DNA of 64,000 bases from Flavobacterium panacagri (GCF_030378165.1 NZ_CP119766.1:434001-498000), one strand, 5' to 3'; positions 35,910 through 44,902 are shown, counted from the first letter of the stretch. The notes: generated from the sequence alone by a model not told the origin. Made by a program: numbers and translations.

Positions 35910-38000
35910 ATGTCTTTCCTCAAATGTTTTCTTTTTCTTTTGATTTTTTTTGTTTCTAAAAACATTTCAGCACAAGAAAATATTGATTCTGTCAAAACTC
36001 AAAAACTGAACGAAGTTTTAATAAGTCCGCTTCACATTAATCGGGATTTACAGAATAGTCCTGCTTCGATTGGTGTTTTATCTGAAAAAGAATTACTTCG
36101 AAATAATACCACAGACATAAGTAATGTCATTAACACGATTCCCGGTGTTTTTATGCAATCGTCGAATATTACCACAACCCGAATTTCGATTCGCGGAATT
36201 GGCGCCAGAACGCCATACGGAACCAATAAAATCAGGGCTTTTTATGGTAATATTCCACTGACATCTGGAAACAGCGAAACGGTAATTGATGATATTGATC
36301 TTCAAAACATCAATCAGGTTGAAGTAATCAAAGGGCCACTTTCGAGTATTTACGGAGCGGGTTTGGGTGGAGCGATTTTGATTTCGCCCGAAACATTTAA
36401 TAAAGGAAATTATCAAGCGGAAGTCAGTTCTGTTTTTGGATCTTTTGGATTATTGAAAAACAGAGTCGGTTTTAATTGGAACGAAAAAAGCGCTTCTTTC
36501 AATCTGAGTTATCACAATTTAAAAACCGATGGCTGGCGCGAAAACAGCGCTTACAATCGGGAAGGAATTACGCTCGGCGGTGAATTGTTCCGAAAGAAAA
36601 ACAGCAAGTTGACGTACTTTTCCAATTACACTTATTTAAAAGCATACATTCCGAGTTCAATCAATAAAACCACTTTCGAAAATAATCCACAGGCAGGCGC
36701 GCCGACTTGGGTTGCTTCAAAAGGATTCAAAGAATACAAATCGACTTTGGGCGGATTGGCTTATGATTTTAAAATAAACGATAATTTAAACAATTCAACT
36801 TCTGTTTTTATCAATTATAAAGACAGCAACGAACCGCGTCCTTTTGATATTTTGCGTCAATATACTTTTGCATCAGGTGCGAGAACTCAATTTTCGGGAG
36901 ATTTTAATATCGGAAAAATCAAAAATCAGTTTATTGCAGGTCTGGAATATTTCAGAGATAATTATAGTGGAAATACTTTTCAAAACTTATATCAGCAAAA
37001 TAATGGAAACGGAAGTTTGCAAGGCAATCAACTTACCGCAACCGATCAAAAAAGAGATTTTTACAACATTTTTTCTCAAATCAGGACTTTGCTTTCAGAA
37101 CATTTTGAGATTCAGGCAGGTTTAAATTACAACAAAACTAAATTTGAATTGCAGAATGATTTTCCCGCTTCCGCGAATAATCTGAAGGAGAAATATAGTT
37201 ATGACGGGATTTTTTCGCCACAGCTTTCTTTTCTTTATAAACCAAATGAAGTTCGAACCTTTTACTTTTCTGTAAGTCGAGGATTTTCTCTTCCCGCTAC
37301 CGAAGAAACTTTAACTTCAACAGGAAACATCAATTCTGATATTAAACCCGAAACAGGTTATAATTTTGAATTGGGCGGAAAACTGCACTTTTTCAATAGA
37401 AAACTCTACACCGAAATTGCTATTTACCGAATGGAAATTAAAGATTTATTGGTTGCCAAAAGAATCGGCGACGATCAATATGAAGGTGTAAATGCCGGGA
37501 AAACTTTTCATGAAGGAATTGAGATTTCCTTAAATCACAATTGGCCGATTAATCGAATTTTTACTCTAAATTCTTATGTTGGCGCTTCAATCGGAAATTA
37601 TGAATTCAAAGAATTTGTCGATAACGGAAATGATTATTCTGGAAACAAATTAACGGGAGTTCCAGCCAATACAGCAAGCGCAGGTTTTACTTTAAACACA
37701 AATTCTGGATTTTATTTTACTGCCGATTTCCAATTTACCGATAAAATCCCAATGAACGATTCAAATGCAGATTATTCCGATTCTTATTCACTTCTGAATT
37801 TAAAAACCGGTTACCAATTTGAAATTCTATCTGGTTTAAAAGCTCATTTCGACGCAGGCATAAATAATGTCATGAACGAAAAATACGCTTCCATGATTTT
37901 GACCAATGCAACTGCCGTTGGAAATGCACAACCAAGATTTTACTACCCAGGATTACCAATAAATTATTACGGAATTATCTCATTAAATTATGTATTTTAG
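35910..38000 (+). CDS. TonB-dependent outer-membrane receptor (iron-siderophore type)
   Basis: 696 residues. A signal peptide (about 1-21, ending NISAQ) is followed directly by a plug (about 45-160: INTIPGVFMQSSN, RISIRGIGARTPYG, VEVIKGPLSSIYGAGLGGAI). A 22-strand barrel runs to the end, with YYGIISLNYVF as the last strand. It lacks the carboxypeptidase-like N-terminal domain of SusC and has no SusD partner, so it is the classical FecA/FhuA kind, most likely for ferric siderophores or another small metal chelate. No regulator or siderophore gene is adjacent. Confidence 0.92.
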   Translation: MSFLKCFLFLLIFFVSKNISAQENIDSVKTQKLNEVLISPLHINRDLQNSPASIGVLSEKELLRNNTTDISNVINTIPGVFMQSSNITTTRISIRGIGARTPYGTNKIRAFYGNIPLTSGNSETVIDDIDLQNINQVEVIKGPLSSIYGAGLGGAILISPETFNKGNYQAEVSSVFGSFGLLKNRVGFNWNEKSASFNLSYHNLKTDGWRENSAYNREGITLGGELFRKKNSKLTYFSNYTYLKAYIPSSINKTTFENNPQAGAPTWVASKGFKEYKSTLGGLAYDFKINDNLNNSTSVFINYKDSNEPRPFDILRQYTFASGARTQFSGDFNIGKIKNQFIAGLEYFRDNYSGNTFQNLYQQNNGNGSLQGNQLTATDQKRDFYNIFSQIRTLLSEHFEIQAGLNYNKTKFELQNDFPASANNLKEKYSYDGIFSPQLSFLYKPNEVRTFYFSVSRGFSLPATEETLTSTGNINSDIKPETGYNFELGGKLHFFNRKLYTEIAIYRMEIKDLLVAKRIGDDQYEGVNAGKTFHEGIEISLNHNWPINRIFTLNSYVGASIGNYEFKEFVDNGNDYSGNKLTGVPANTASAGFTLNTNSGFYFTADFQFTDKIPMNDSNADYSDSYSLLNLKTGYQFEILSGLKAHFDAGINNVMNEKYASMILTNATAVGNAQPRFYYPGLPINYYGIISLNYVF

Positions 38001-38024
38001 CACAGTATTTAATTCCACAAAACA

Positions 38025-38576
38025 ATGCTTTCCGAATTGCAGAAAAAACTGGATTACGTCAATGCTTACAGAGAAAATCGTCTCAAAACGGCACAGGACG
38101 TTTTAGAAAACCCTTCACTTTTTAGTGAGTTGGTTTCGATTTGCTTTTCGCCCCAAGACAAAAACAATCATAAAGCCTGCTGGATTTTAGAATTTGTCTC
38201 TTACGAAGAATTGCATTGGCTTCAACCTCATCTTGACTTTTTCTGTTCGAATCTGAAAGTTTTAAAAGATGAAAGTTCCATGCGTCCGATTGCCAAGGTG
38301 GTTCAGCTTTTGGTAAAATCGCATTACAAGAAAAACGAAAACGGGATTCAGCTTTCTGAAGAAAATCTACAAGATTGCATCGAAGCCTCTTTCGACTGGC
38401 TGATTAACGATACCAAAGTTGCCACAAAAGCGTATTCCATAAGAACCTTATATATTCTAGGAAATTATTACGACTGGATTCATCCCGAACTCAAAGTCAT
38501 AATCGATAAAGATTTCGGAGACCATTCCCCTGCCTACAAAGCCGTTGCCAAAGAAGTTTTGAAAAAAATAAAATAG
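38025..38576 (+). CDS. Hypothetical helical (HEAT-like) protein, 183 aa
   Basis: No signal peptide. The sequence is all-helical with repeating helical pairs (VSICFSPQDKNNHKACWILE, PIAKVVQLLVKSHYK, TKAYSIRTLYILG), suggesting a HEAT or armadillo-like fold. I recall relatives in Flavobacteriaceae that databases sometimes label adenylosuccinate lyase. The sequence has none of the lyase motifs, so I would not use that name. It starts 24 bp after the TonB receptor gene and ends before a palindrome. Confidence 0.75.
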   Translation: MLSELQKKLDYVNAYRENRLKTAQDVLENPSLFSELVSICFSPQDKNNHKACWILEFVSYEELHWLQPHLDFFCSNLKVLKDESSMRPIAKVVQLLVKSHYKKNENGIQLSEENLQDCIEASFDWLINDTKVATKAYSIRTLYILGNYYDWIHPELKVIIDKDFGDHSPAYKAVAKEVLKKIK

Positions 38577-38589
38577 CTTTTTTTTGATA

Positions 38590-38653
38590 GCCACGAATTC
38601 ACGAATTTTTTCTTTCACTTTTCGTTTAAAAATATAATTCGTGAATTCGTGGC
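38590..38653. repeat. Palindrome (GCCACGAATTCACGAATT family)
   Basis: The left arm GCCACGAATTCACGAATT and right arm AATTCGTGAATTCGTGGC are perfect complements around a 28-bp loop. It has the same words as at 21284 and 27888, and lies between the HEAT-like gene and the purK promoter. Confidence 0.88.
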
Positions 38654-38678
38654 GGAAAAAACTAGTACAAAACGAAAT

Positions 38679-38710
38679 TTTGGTTGAAAAAAGATTAAAA
38701 AGTATCTTTG
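38679..38710 (+). promoter_or_regulatory. purK promoter (-33 TTTG, -7 TATCTTTG)
   Basis: TTTG at 38679-38682, a 20-bp gap, then an exact TAnnTTTG box at 38703-38710, 17 bp before the ATG. It supports the ATG at 38728 over an in-frame GTG at 38641, which lies inside the palindrome and upstream of the promoter. Confidence 0.68.
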
Positions 38711-38727
38711 CAAAAACACAACTCAAA

Positions 38728-39879
38728 ATGAATTATTTTTCTTCTGATTTTAAATTAGGAATATTAGGTGGCGGACAATTAGGTAAAATGCTTTTGTTTG
38801 ACACCAGAAAATTTGACATACAAACTTACGTTCTGGATCCAAGCGACGAAGCACCGAGTAAAATTGCCTGCAACAAGTTTTTTCAAGGCGATTTAATGGA
38901 TTATGAAACCGTTTACAATTTCGGGAAACAAGTCGATGTTTTGACTTTTGAAATCGAATTGGTAAATCTTGAAGCTTTAACGCAATTGGAAAACGAAGGT
39001 TTAAAAATATATCCTTCTCCAAAAACCTTAAAAGGAATTCAGAATAAAGGCGTTCAAAAAGAATTTTACGCTAAAAATAATATCCCAACCGCACCTTTCG
39101 AAAGATTTGAAAATTTAGAAAATCTAAAATCTAAAATCAACGATCTAAAATTACCATTTGTGTGGAAATGCACCGAATTTGGTTATGACGGAAACGGAGT
39201 AAAAATAGTTCGTCAGGTATCCGATTTAGATACTTTGCCAAATGTAGAATGTATTGCAGAAACTATGGTTCCGTTCAAAAACGAATTGGCGGTAATTGTA
39301 GTTAGAAATCCATCTGGAGAAATGAAAACATATCCGGTTGTCGAAATGGAATTTCACCCAGAAGCCAACCAAGTAGAATACGTAATCTGCCCAGCAAGAA
39401 TTGATGATAAAGTAGCTGAAAAAGCCAGAGCAATTGCTTTGCAGGTTTCAGAAAACTTCAATCATGTTGGTCTTTTAGCCGTTGAAATGTTCCAGACTCA
39501 GGACGACGAAATTTTGGTTAACGAAGTTGCTCCTCGCCCACACAATTCTGGTCATTATTCTATCGAAGCAAGTTATACTTCACAATTCGAAAATCATTTA
39601 CGTGCTATTTTAGATCTTCCATTAGGAAACACAGACAGTAAAGTAGCCGGAATTATGGTCAATTTAGTAGGTGCCGAAGGTCATTCTGGAAATGTAGTGT
39701 ATGAAAACATCGAAACCATTTTAGGATGGAACGGAGTTACGCCACATATTTACGGCAAAAAACAAACACGCCCTTTCAGAAAAATGGGTCACGTGACAAT
39801 CGTAAATGAAGATATGGCTGAAGCCAGAAGAATTGCACAGGAAGTGAAGAATACTATTAGAGTGATCAGTGGTCAGTAA
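38728..39879 (+). CDS. purK: 5-(carboxyamino)imidazole ribonucleotide synthase
   Basis: 383 residues. It carboxylates AIR to N5-CAIR using ATP and bicarbonate in de novo purine synthesis. An N-terminal nucleotide-binding motif (LGILGGGQLGKM) is followed by ATP-grasp segments, including FVWKCTEFGYDGNGVKIV and LAVEMFQTQDDEILVNEVAP. The PurK end HNSGHYSIEASYTSQFENH is present. It precedes purE, which uses its product, with a small membrane-protein gene between them. Confidence 0.95.
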   Translation: MNYFSSDFKLGILGGGQLGKMLLFDTRKFDIQTYVLDPSDEAPSKIACNKFFQGDLMDYETVYNFGKQVDVLTFEIELVNLEALTQLENEGLKIYPSPKTLKGIQNKGVQKEFYAKNNIPTAPFERFENLENLKSKINDLKLPFVWKCTEFGYDGNGVKIVRQVSDLDTLPNVECIAETMVPFKNELAVIVVRNPSGEMKTYPVVEMEFHPEANQVEYVICPARIDDKVAEKARAIALQVSENFNHVGLLAVEMFQTQDDEILVNEVAPRPHNSGHYSIEASYTSQFENHLRAILDLPLGNTDSKVAGIMVNLVGAEGHSGNVVYENIETILGWNGVTPHIYGKKQTRPFRKMGHVTIVNEDMAEARRIAQEVKNTIRVISGQ

Positions 39880-39945
39880 TTTTTAGTGGTCAATTTTCTC
39901 TCGCATTTGACAAACTTTGAGAAAAAAACGAATTTATCAGCCTTA

Positions 39946-40164
39946 ATGGATTATTTTGTAGAAATATTAATGAATCTTTTGAATTTAGACGACAAATCTA
40001 ATTTGTTTAAAACTCATTTTGAAAGATTTACAGATAAATACGAATATAAGGGTGAAAGAATAAAAAGTTTCATTCTATTTACAATTCTTTTCGTATGTTC
40101 CTTAGTATTAATAATTTTCGTTTTATTTCTGATTTATACAATTCTGCTTAAATTAAGATCATAA
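39946..40164 (+). CDS. Small single-span membrane protein, 72 aa
   Basis: It begins at the ATG giving MDYFVEILMNLLNLDDKSN. A GTG 20 codons upstream lies within a low-complexity GTGGTCA repeat and is less likely. The N-terminal half is soluble and charged (KTHFERFTDKYEYKGERIKS). The C-terminal half is one strong hydrophobic span (about 43-68). Function unknown. It sits between purK and purE on the same strand, but no link to purine synthesis is evident. Confidence 0.5.
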   Translation: MDYFVEILMNLLNLDDKSNLFKTHFERFTDKYEYKGERIKSFILFTILFVCSLVLIIFVLFLIYTILLKLRS

Positions 40165-40233
40165 GCAAAAAACATAAAAACAGTTTTCAGTCACGACAAA
40201 ACTTGAAACTTTAAACCTGAAACAAAAAAACAA

Positions 40234-40719
40234 ATGAGTAAAGTAGCTATTATAATGGGAAGCATCTCAGACATGCCAGTTATGCAGGATGCAATCGACA
40301 TATTAAAACAATTTAATGTAGAAGTTGAAGTAGATATTGTTTCGGCACACAGAACGCCGGAGAAATTATTCGATTTCAGCAAAAACGCGCACAATCGCGG
40401 TATTTCGGTAATTATTGCCGGTGCTGGCGGTGCTGCACATTTACCTGGAATGGTGGCTTCAATGTCGCCGCTTCCTGTAATTGGAGTTCCTGTAAAATCA
40501 AGCAATTCTATTGATGGCTGGGATTCGGTATTATCGATTCTACAAATGCCGGGCGGAGTTCCTGTTGCAACTGTAGCTTTAAACGGAGCAAAAAATGCTG
40601 GAATTTTAGCGGCACAAATCATCGGAAGCCACGACAAAAAAGTTTTAGATACTATTATTTCTTATAAAGAAGAATTGAAAGCAGCGGTTAATAAAGCCGC
40701 TGAAAGTCTTAATAAATAA
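40234..40719 (+). CDS. purE: 5-(carboxyamino)imidazole ribonucleotide mutase
   Basis: 161 residues, class I PurE. It converts N5-CAIR to CAIR, the step after PurK. Hallmarks are IIMGSISDMPVM at the N-terminus (phosphate loop), the catalytic segment VSAHRTPEKLFDF and IAGAGGAAHLPGM. The start is the only ATG consistent with the family N-terminus. It is 69 bp downstream of the small membrane-protein gene. Confidence 0.96.
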   Translation: MSKVAIIMGSISDMPVMQDAIDILKQFNVEVEVDIVSAHRTPEKLFDFSKNAHNRGISVIIAGAGGAAHLPGMVASMSPLPVIGVPVKSSNSIDGWDSVLSILQMPGGVPVATVALNGAKNAGILAAQIIGSHDKKVLDTIISYKEELKAAVNKAAESLNK

Positions 40720-40729
40720 ATTTAGTGAT

Positions 40730-40800
40730 CAGTGGTCAGTTTTTTTAGTGTTCAGTCGCTTTCTTTATGAGAACTGAATACTAAAAAACTGACCACTGAC
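40730..40800. repeat. Word palindrome (GTGGTCAGT / ACTGACCAC)
   Basis: The arms GTGGTCAGTTTTTTTAGTG and CTAAAAAACTGACCACTGAC pair around a short loop. It lies between purE and the M3 peptidase gene. The same words recur, unpaired, just after purK (39868-39890). Confidence 0.78.
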
Positions 40801-40820
40801 TACTTTTAAAAAACTCTACT

Positions 40821-42848
40821 ATGAGCGTATTAACACAATATTTCAACACCAAACATAACACAGCGCCTTTTTCGCAAATAAAAATCGAAGATTACGTTCC
40901 GGCATTTCAGGACGGAATTGCTTTGGCGAAAGCCGAAATTGATGCGATTATAAATAATCCGGAAGTACCGACTTTTGAAAATACAATCGTCGCAATGGAT
41001 TATTCGGGCGATATTTTGGATCGTCTTTCGAGTGTTTTCTTCAATTTGAATTCGGCTGAAACGAATGACGAAATGCAGAAAATTGCTCAGGAAGTTTCAC
41101 CTTGGCTCTCCGAATTTGGAAATGATATTCGTTTGAATGCCGATTTATTTGCACGAGTAAAAGCGGTTTACGATCAGAAAGAAAGTTTAAACCTCAACCC
41201 AGAACAAACGACTTTATTGGATAAAAAATACAAAAGCTTTTCTAGAAACGGAGCTAATCTACCAGAAGACAAGAAAAATCAATTAAGAGAAATCGACAAG
41301 GAATTATCAAAATTGAGTTTACAGTTTGGCGAAAATGTTTTGGCTGAAACCAACAACTTCGAATTGCATTTAACTGATGAAAAAGATTTAGCTGGTTTAC
41401 CGGAAGGCACAATCGAAGCGGCAAGATTATTAGCCAAAAATCAAGAAAAAGAAGGCTGGATTTTTACTTTAGACTATCCAAGTTATGTTCCGTTTTTGAC
41501 TTATGCTGATAATCGTGAATTGCGTAAAAAAATGGCAATTGCTTTTGGTGCAAAAGGTTTTCAGAAAAACGAATTCAACAATGAAGAAAACGTTCTGAAA
41601 ATTGCCAAACTTCGTCATGAAAGAGCTAATTTGTTAGGATACAAAACTCATGCTCACTTTGTTTTGGAAGAAAGAATGGCCGAAAGTCCTGAGAAAGTCT
41701 TCTCTTTCCTAAATGATTTATTAGCAAAAGCAAAACCTGCGGCTCAAAAAGAATTTGCAGAATTAACTGCTTTTGCAAAAGAATTGGACGGAATCGAAAA
41801 ACTAGAAAAATGGGATGGCGCTTATTATTCTGAGAAATTAAAACAACAGCTTTTTAATTTAGACGATGAAAAACTGAAACCCTACTTTCAGTTAGAAAAA
41901 GTTTTAGACGGCGCTTTTACAGTTGCCAAAAAATTATACGGTTTAACTTTTACGGAAGTTTTTGATATCGATAAATACCACGAAGAAGTTACGACTTATG
42001 AAGTTAGAGATGCTGAAAACAATTTGGTTTCGATTTTCTATGCTGATTTCTTCCCTAGAAAAGGAAAAAGAAACGGCGCTTGGATGACTTCATTCAAATC
42101 ACAATATGTAAAAGACGGTGTAAACGAAAGACCACATATTTCTAACGTTTGTAATTTTACAAAACCAACAGAAACAAAACCTTCGTTATTGACTTTTAAT
42201 GAAGTAACAACTTTATTCCATGAATTTGGGCACGGGTTGCACGGAATGCTGGCAAACACAGTTTATCCAAGTTTATCAGGAACTTCTGTTTATTGGGATT
42301 TCGTAGAATTGCCAAGTCAGATTATGGAGAATTGGTGTTACGAGCCGGAAGCTTTGGCTTTGTTTGCAAATCATTATGAAACGGGAGAAATTATTCCGAT
42401 TGAATATGTGCAGAAAATTAAAGAAAGTGCAAGTTTTCAGGAAGGTTTGGCGACTTTGCGTCAATTAAGTTTCGGACTTTTAGATATGGCTTGGCACGGA
42501 CAAGATCCAACAAATATTACCGACTTAAAAGCTTTCGAAACAGAACAATTTGCCAATACGCAATTGTATCCTGACGTAAAAGAAAACGCGATGAGTACAG
42601 CATTCTCTCATATATTCCAAGGTGGATATTCTTCTGGATATTACAGCTACAAATGGGCGGAAGTTTTGGATGCCGATGCTTTTGAATATTTCCATGAAAA
42701 TGGAATTTTTAATGAGGAAATTGCGAAGAAATTCAAAGACAATGTACTTTCAAAAGGAGGAACAGAACATCCGATGATTTTGTACAAACGCTTTAGAGGA
42801 CAAGAACCAAAACCTGAAGCTTTGCTGAAGAGAGCGGGATTACTTTAA
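40821..42848 (+). CDS. M3-family metallopeptidase (Dcp/oligopeptidase A type)
   Basis: 675 residues, full length for the family. These cytoplasmic or periplasmic zinc peptidases cut short peptides. The zinc motif HEFGH is at 467-471 (FHEFGHGLHGML), with the downstream glutamate in WDFVELPSQIMENW. The substrate-closing segment SSGYYSYKWAEVLDADAF is present. The N-terminal part resembles peptidyl-dipeptidase Dcp, while ELPSQIMENW resembles oligopeptidase A, so the exact activity is open. No signal peptide is seen, which favours a cytoplasmic role in peptide recycling. Confidence 0.92.
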   Translation: MSVLTQYFNTKHNTAPFSQIKIEDYVPAFQDGIALAKAEIDAIINNPEVPTFENTIVAMDYSGDILDRLSSVFFNLNSAETNDEMQKIAQEVSPWLSEFGNDIRLNADLFARVKAVYDQKESLNLNPEQTTLLDKKYKSFSRNGANLPEDKKNQLREIDKELSKLSLQFGENVLAETNNFELHLTDEKDLAGLPEGTIEAARLLAKNQEKEGWIFTLDYPSYVPFLTYADNRELRKKMAIAFGAKGFQKNEFNNEENVLKIAKLRHERANLLGYKTHAHFVLEERMAESPEKVFSFLNDLLAKAKPAAQKEFAELTAFAKELDGIEKLEKWDGAYYSEKLKQQLFNLDDEKLKPYFQLEKVLDGAFTVAKKLYGLTFTEVFDIDKYHEEVTTYEVRDAENNLVSIFYADFFPRKGKRNGAWMTSFKSQYVKDGVNERPHISNVCNFTKPTETKPSLLTFNEVTTLFHEFGHGLHGMLANTVYPSLSGTSVYWDFVELPSQIMENWCYEPEALALFANHYETGEIIPIEYVQKIKESASFQEGLATLRQLSFGLLDMAWHGQDPTNITDLKAFETEQFANTQLYPDVKENAMSTAFSHIFQGGYSSGYYSYKWAEVLDADAFEYFHENGIFNEEIAKKFKDNVLSKGGTEHPMILYKRFRGQEPKPEALLKRAGLL

Positions 42849-42854
42849 TATTTA

Positions 42855-42862
42855 TATATTTG
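42855..42862 (+). promoter_or_regulatory. -7 box TATATTTG upstream of the zeta-like gene
   Basis: Exact TAnnTTTG, 16 bp before the TTG that begins the zeta-like reading frame. Confidence 0.5.
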
Positions 42863-42878
42863 TTTATTATTTAAACTA

Positions 42879-43464
42879 TTGAAAGAGAAAAATCTATATA
42901 TTATTGCAGGTTGTAATGGAGCTGGAAAAACAACAGCTTCATATACAATTCTGCCTGAAATATTAGATTGTAAAGAATTCGTAAATGCTGATGAAATCGC
43001 CAAGGCTTATCTCCTTTTCAGCCAGAAAAAGTAAGCTTTGAAGCTGGAAGAATAATGCTAAACCGAATTGATGAGCTACTTCAAAAAGAAGTAGATTTTG
43101 CTTTTGAAACCACTCTATCTGCAAAAAGTTATCTTTCAATTGTAAAAAAGCTCGAAATGAAGGTTATTTTGTAACACTAATTTTCTTTTGGTTAAACTCT
43201 GTTGAATTAGCAAAGCAAAGAGTAAAAGTCAGAGTAAGTGAAGGAGGTCATAATATCCCTGAAGATGTTATTGAGCGAAGATACATCCGAGGAATTCAAA
43301 ATTTCTTTGATATCTATCTGAATAATTGTGACAATGTAATGTTATTTGATAATTCAAATAAATTACCAATACTTATCGTTGAAAAAGAAATTAACGAAAA
43401 GATTCAAATTATAGATGAAAGCTTATTCAATGAAATAAATAATTTAAGATATGACAAAAGATAA
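42879..43464 (+). pseudogene. Zeta-toxin-like P-loop kinase gene with two frameshifts
   Basis: Conceptual translation with two 1-base corrections gives about 195 residues of a zeta-toxin family protein (P-loop small-molecule kinase). It starts at TTG and has Walker A GCNGAGKTTAS, then FVNADEIAKGLSPFQPEKV, FAFETTLSAKSY, LIFFWLNSVELAKQRVKVRV and EDVIERRYIRG. The first break is at about 43003-43005 (one G missing, giving a stop at 43032). The second is in an A-run at 43144-43149 (one A missing, giving a stop at 43172). Both breaks could be sequencing errors in short homopolymers, or the gene is a true pseudogene. The 3' end overlaps a small ORF by 14 bp. Confidence 0.85.
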
Positions 43465-43612
43465 GGTCAAAGAATTACAGCATAAAATTGTTGAAGGTCT
43501 AAAAGTATCTTCAAAAAAAATGATTGAAAACAAAAAGAAAATCAATGGAAAGATTGTAGTTTATGCGGATGGAAAAATTCAAACTATAAACGCAGTTGAT
43601 ATTAAAGACTAA
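43451..43612 (+). CDS. 53-residue companion of the zeta-like gene
   Basis: The ATG lies inside the last codons of the zeta-like gene in a different frame (14-bp overlap), suggesting translational coupling. The product starts MTKDKVKELQHKIVEGLKVS and ends NAVDIKD. It has a lysine-rich helix followed by a short beta segment (GKIVVYADGKIQTI). A small gene overlapping the toxin gene is the position expected of an antitoxin or accessory protein, but I do not recognise the family, so this role is inferred from position only. Confidence 0.65.
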   Translation: MTKDKVKELQHKIVEGLKVSSKKMIENKKKINGKIVVYADGKIQTINAVDIKD

Positions 43613-43624
43613 TGTATATCAAAA

Positions 43625-44284
43625 TTGAAAAAATACTTTAAAATAGCCTTGTATTTTGCCATTATTGGATTGATTTCGATTGTTGCCGTAAATTATTATG
43701 TAAAATCATCCACTAAAAGCAAGATTTATTATTCCATTAAAAAATTCCCTAAGAATGATGTTGGGATTATTTTTGGTGCAGGAATTAACGGAAATCAGCC
43801 AAGCAAATATTTAAAAGATCGCTTGGATGCCGGAATTATGCTTTGGAAAGCAAAACGCATCAATAAAATTTTACTTTCGGGAGATAACGGACGTGATGAA
43901 TACGATGAATTAACTGTGATGAAAAATTACTGTTACAATCACGGAGTAGATACAACCAAAATATTTATTGATTATGCTGGTTTTGATACTTACTCGACAA
44001 TGTATCGCGCAAAACATATTTTCAAAATTAGAAAAGCCACTTTAATTTCTCAGAAATATCATTTGAACCGAGCGATTTATATTGGGCAGAAATTAGGAAT
44101 TAAATCATCTGGATATTCTGCAAATCAAGGAGAATATTTAGGATATAATTATGTTTGTTTCCGAGAATATATTTCTGTCTTTAAAGCTTTTTTTGATATT
44201 TTAAGAAACAGGGAACCTCGTTTTTTAGGAACTCAAATCGATATAAATGGAGAATCTAACTTTTCTAAAGAAGATAAACGCTAA
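43625..44284 (+). CDS. SanA/YdcF-like DUF218 membrane-anchored protein
   Basis: 219 residues from a TTG start (MKKYFKIALYFAIIGLI), with one N-terminal membrane anchor (about 7-25). The DUF218 domain follows: VGIIFGAGINGNQPSKYLKDRLDAGIMLWKA (cited in parts), ILLSGDNGRDEYDELTVMKN and a C-terminal LISQKYHLNRA. E. coli SanA affects envelope permeability to vancomycin; the biochemical role is not settled. It follows the 53-residue ORF by 12 bp and ends at a bidirectional terminator. Confidence 0.87.
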   Translation: MKKYFKIALYFAIIGLISIVAVNYYVKSSTKSKIYYSIKKFPKNDVGIIFGAGINGNQPSKYLKDRLDAGIMLWKAKRINKILLSGDNGRDEYDELTVMKNYCYNHGVDTTKIFIDYAGFDTYSTMYRAKHIFKIRKATLISQKYHLNRAIYIGQKLGIKSSGYSANQGEYLGYNYVCFREYISVFKAFFDILRNREPRFLGTQIDINGESNFSKEDKR

Positions 44285-44286
44285 CG

Positions 44287-44317
44287 AAAAACCCGAAACA
44301 AAATGTTTCGGGTTTTT
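44287..44317. terminator. Bidirectional terminator between sanA-like gene and hicB
   Basis: The stem AAAAACCCGAAACA/TGTTTCGGGTTTTT with a short loop serves both convergent genes. It overlaps the last base of the hicB stop. Confidence 0.88.
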
Positions 44318-44667
44318 CAATTTAAGACTTCTTCATGTTTTACAACATAAGACAAAGCCTCTTTTACCACTTCATTTAAGTTTAGGCCTTTTTTTGTTGC
44401 TAACAGTGCTATTTTTTTATGTAACTCCTGCGAAACTCTCACATTAAAAGATCCTTTATAAGTTTTATCTGGAGCTTTATTCAATAATTTACAGGTTTCT
44501 AAATAATCCTCAACCGCTTCTTGAAAAGATTCTTCTAATTCCGTAACCGAAGAACCTTCAAAGGTTACTAAGTCATTTATTCCATGAATTTTCCCAAAGA
44601 ATATTTTATCCTCTGCAGAAAATTCTAATGTGCCAATATAACCGTTATATTCTAAATAGTTTTTCAT
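44317..44667 (-). CDS. hicB: HicB-family antitoxin
   Basis: 116 residues. HicB neutralises the HicA mRNA interferase and represses the pair. The N-terminal partial RNase H-like fold (YIGTLEFSAEDKIFFGKIHG, then VTFEGSSVTELEESFQEAVED) is followed by a ribbon-helix-helix DNA-binding domain (FNVRVSQELHKKIALLATKK, then LNLNEVVKEALSY). It directly follows hicA (1-bp gap). Confidence 0.9.
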   Translation of the reverse strand: MKNYLEYNGYIGTLEFSAEDKIFFGKIHGINDLVTFEGSSVTELEESFQEAVEDYLETCKLLNKAPDKTYKGSFNVRVSQELHKKIALLATKKGLNLNEVVKEALSYVVKHEEVLN

Positions 44668-44668
44668 C

Positions 44669-44902
44669 TTACAATTCTAAATGTTCAATAATAATATCAA
44701 GCTGATATCCTTTCAAAACTTTCAGAGGCTGTGGTTCATGTAAACTTATAATTTGCTTATTTTTATTCACAAATTTTCTTCTTGAACCACCAGTTTTTTC
44801 TTGTGAGATTTGTTCGTAACCAAAACGTTTTAAAACTTTAAGCATTTCATCCCAAGAAAAATCTTTTGGTTTTGATTTTAATATTTTCGATAAGTTTATC
44901 AA
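44669..44902 (-). CDS. hicA: HicA-family toxin, start uncertain
   Basis: 77 residues from a TTG. HicA toxins are small mRNA interferases with a dsRNA-binding-like fold. Here SWDEMLKVLKRFGYEQI, then KTGGSRRKFVNKNK and SLHEPQPLKVLKGYQL, match the family; the usual His in the GSH motif is Arg, as in one HicA branch. Ten bases upstream an ATG in another frame (44912) reads MSKIDKLIE, which resembles the normal HicA N-terminus and runs to a stop after 21 codons. A 1-base change in an A-run at 44884-44887 would join it to the toxin. A -7 box TAAATTTG (44914-44921) lies 11 bp before the TTG and 1 bp before the ATG, which favours the TTG. Confidence 0.8.
   Translation of the reverse strand: MINLSKILKSKPKDFSWDEMLKVLKRFGYEQISQEKTGGSRRKFVNKNKQIISLHEPQPLKVLKGYQLDIIIEHLEL

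Noticed and set aside
38641..38727. GTG start adding 29 codons to purK
   Set aside because: It lies inside the palindrome and upstream of the promoter box TATCTTTG.
40191..40637. 148-codon open frame antisense to purE
   Set aside because: PurE is certain on the plus strand; the antisense frame is a mirror of its codon usage.
44247..44447. 66-codon frame across the sanA-like/hicB terminator
   Set aside because: It crosses a bidirectional terminator and is antisense to hicB.
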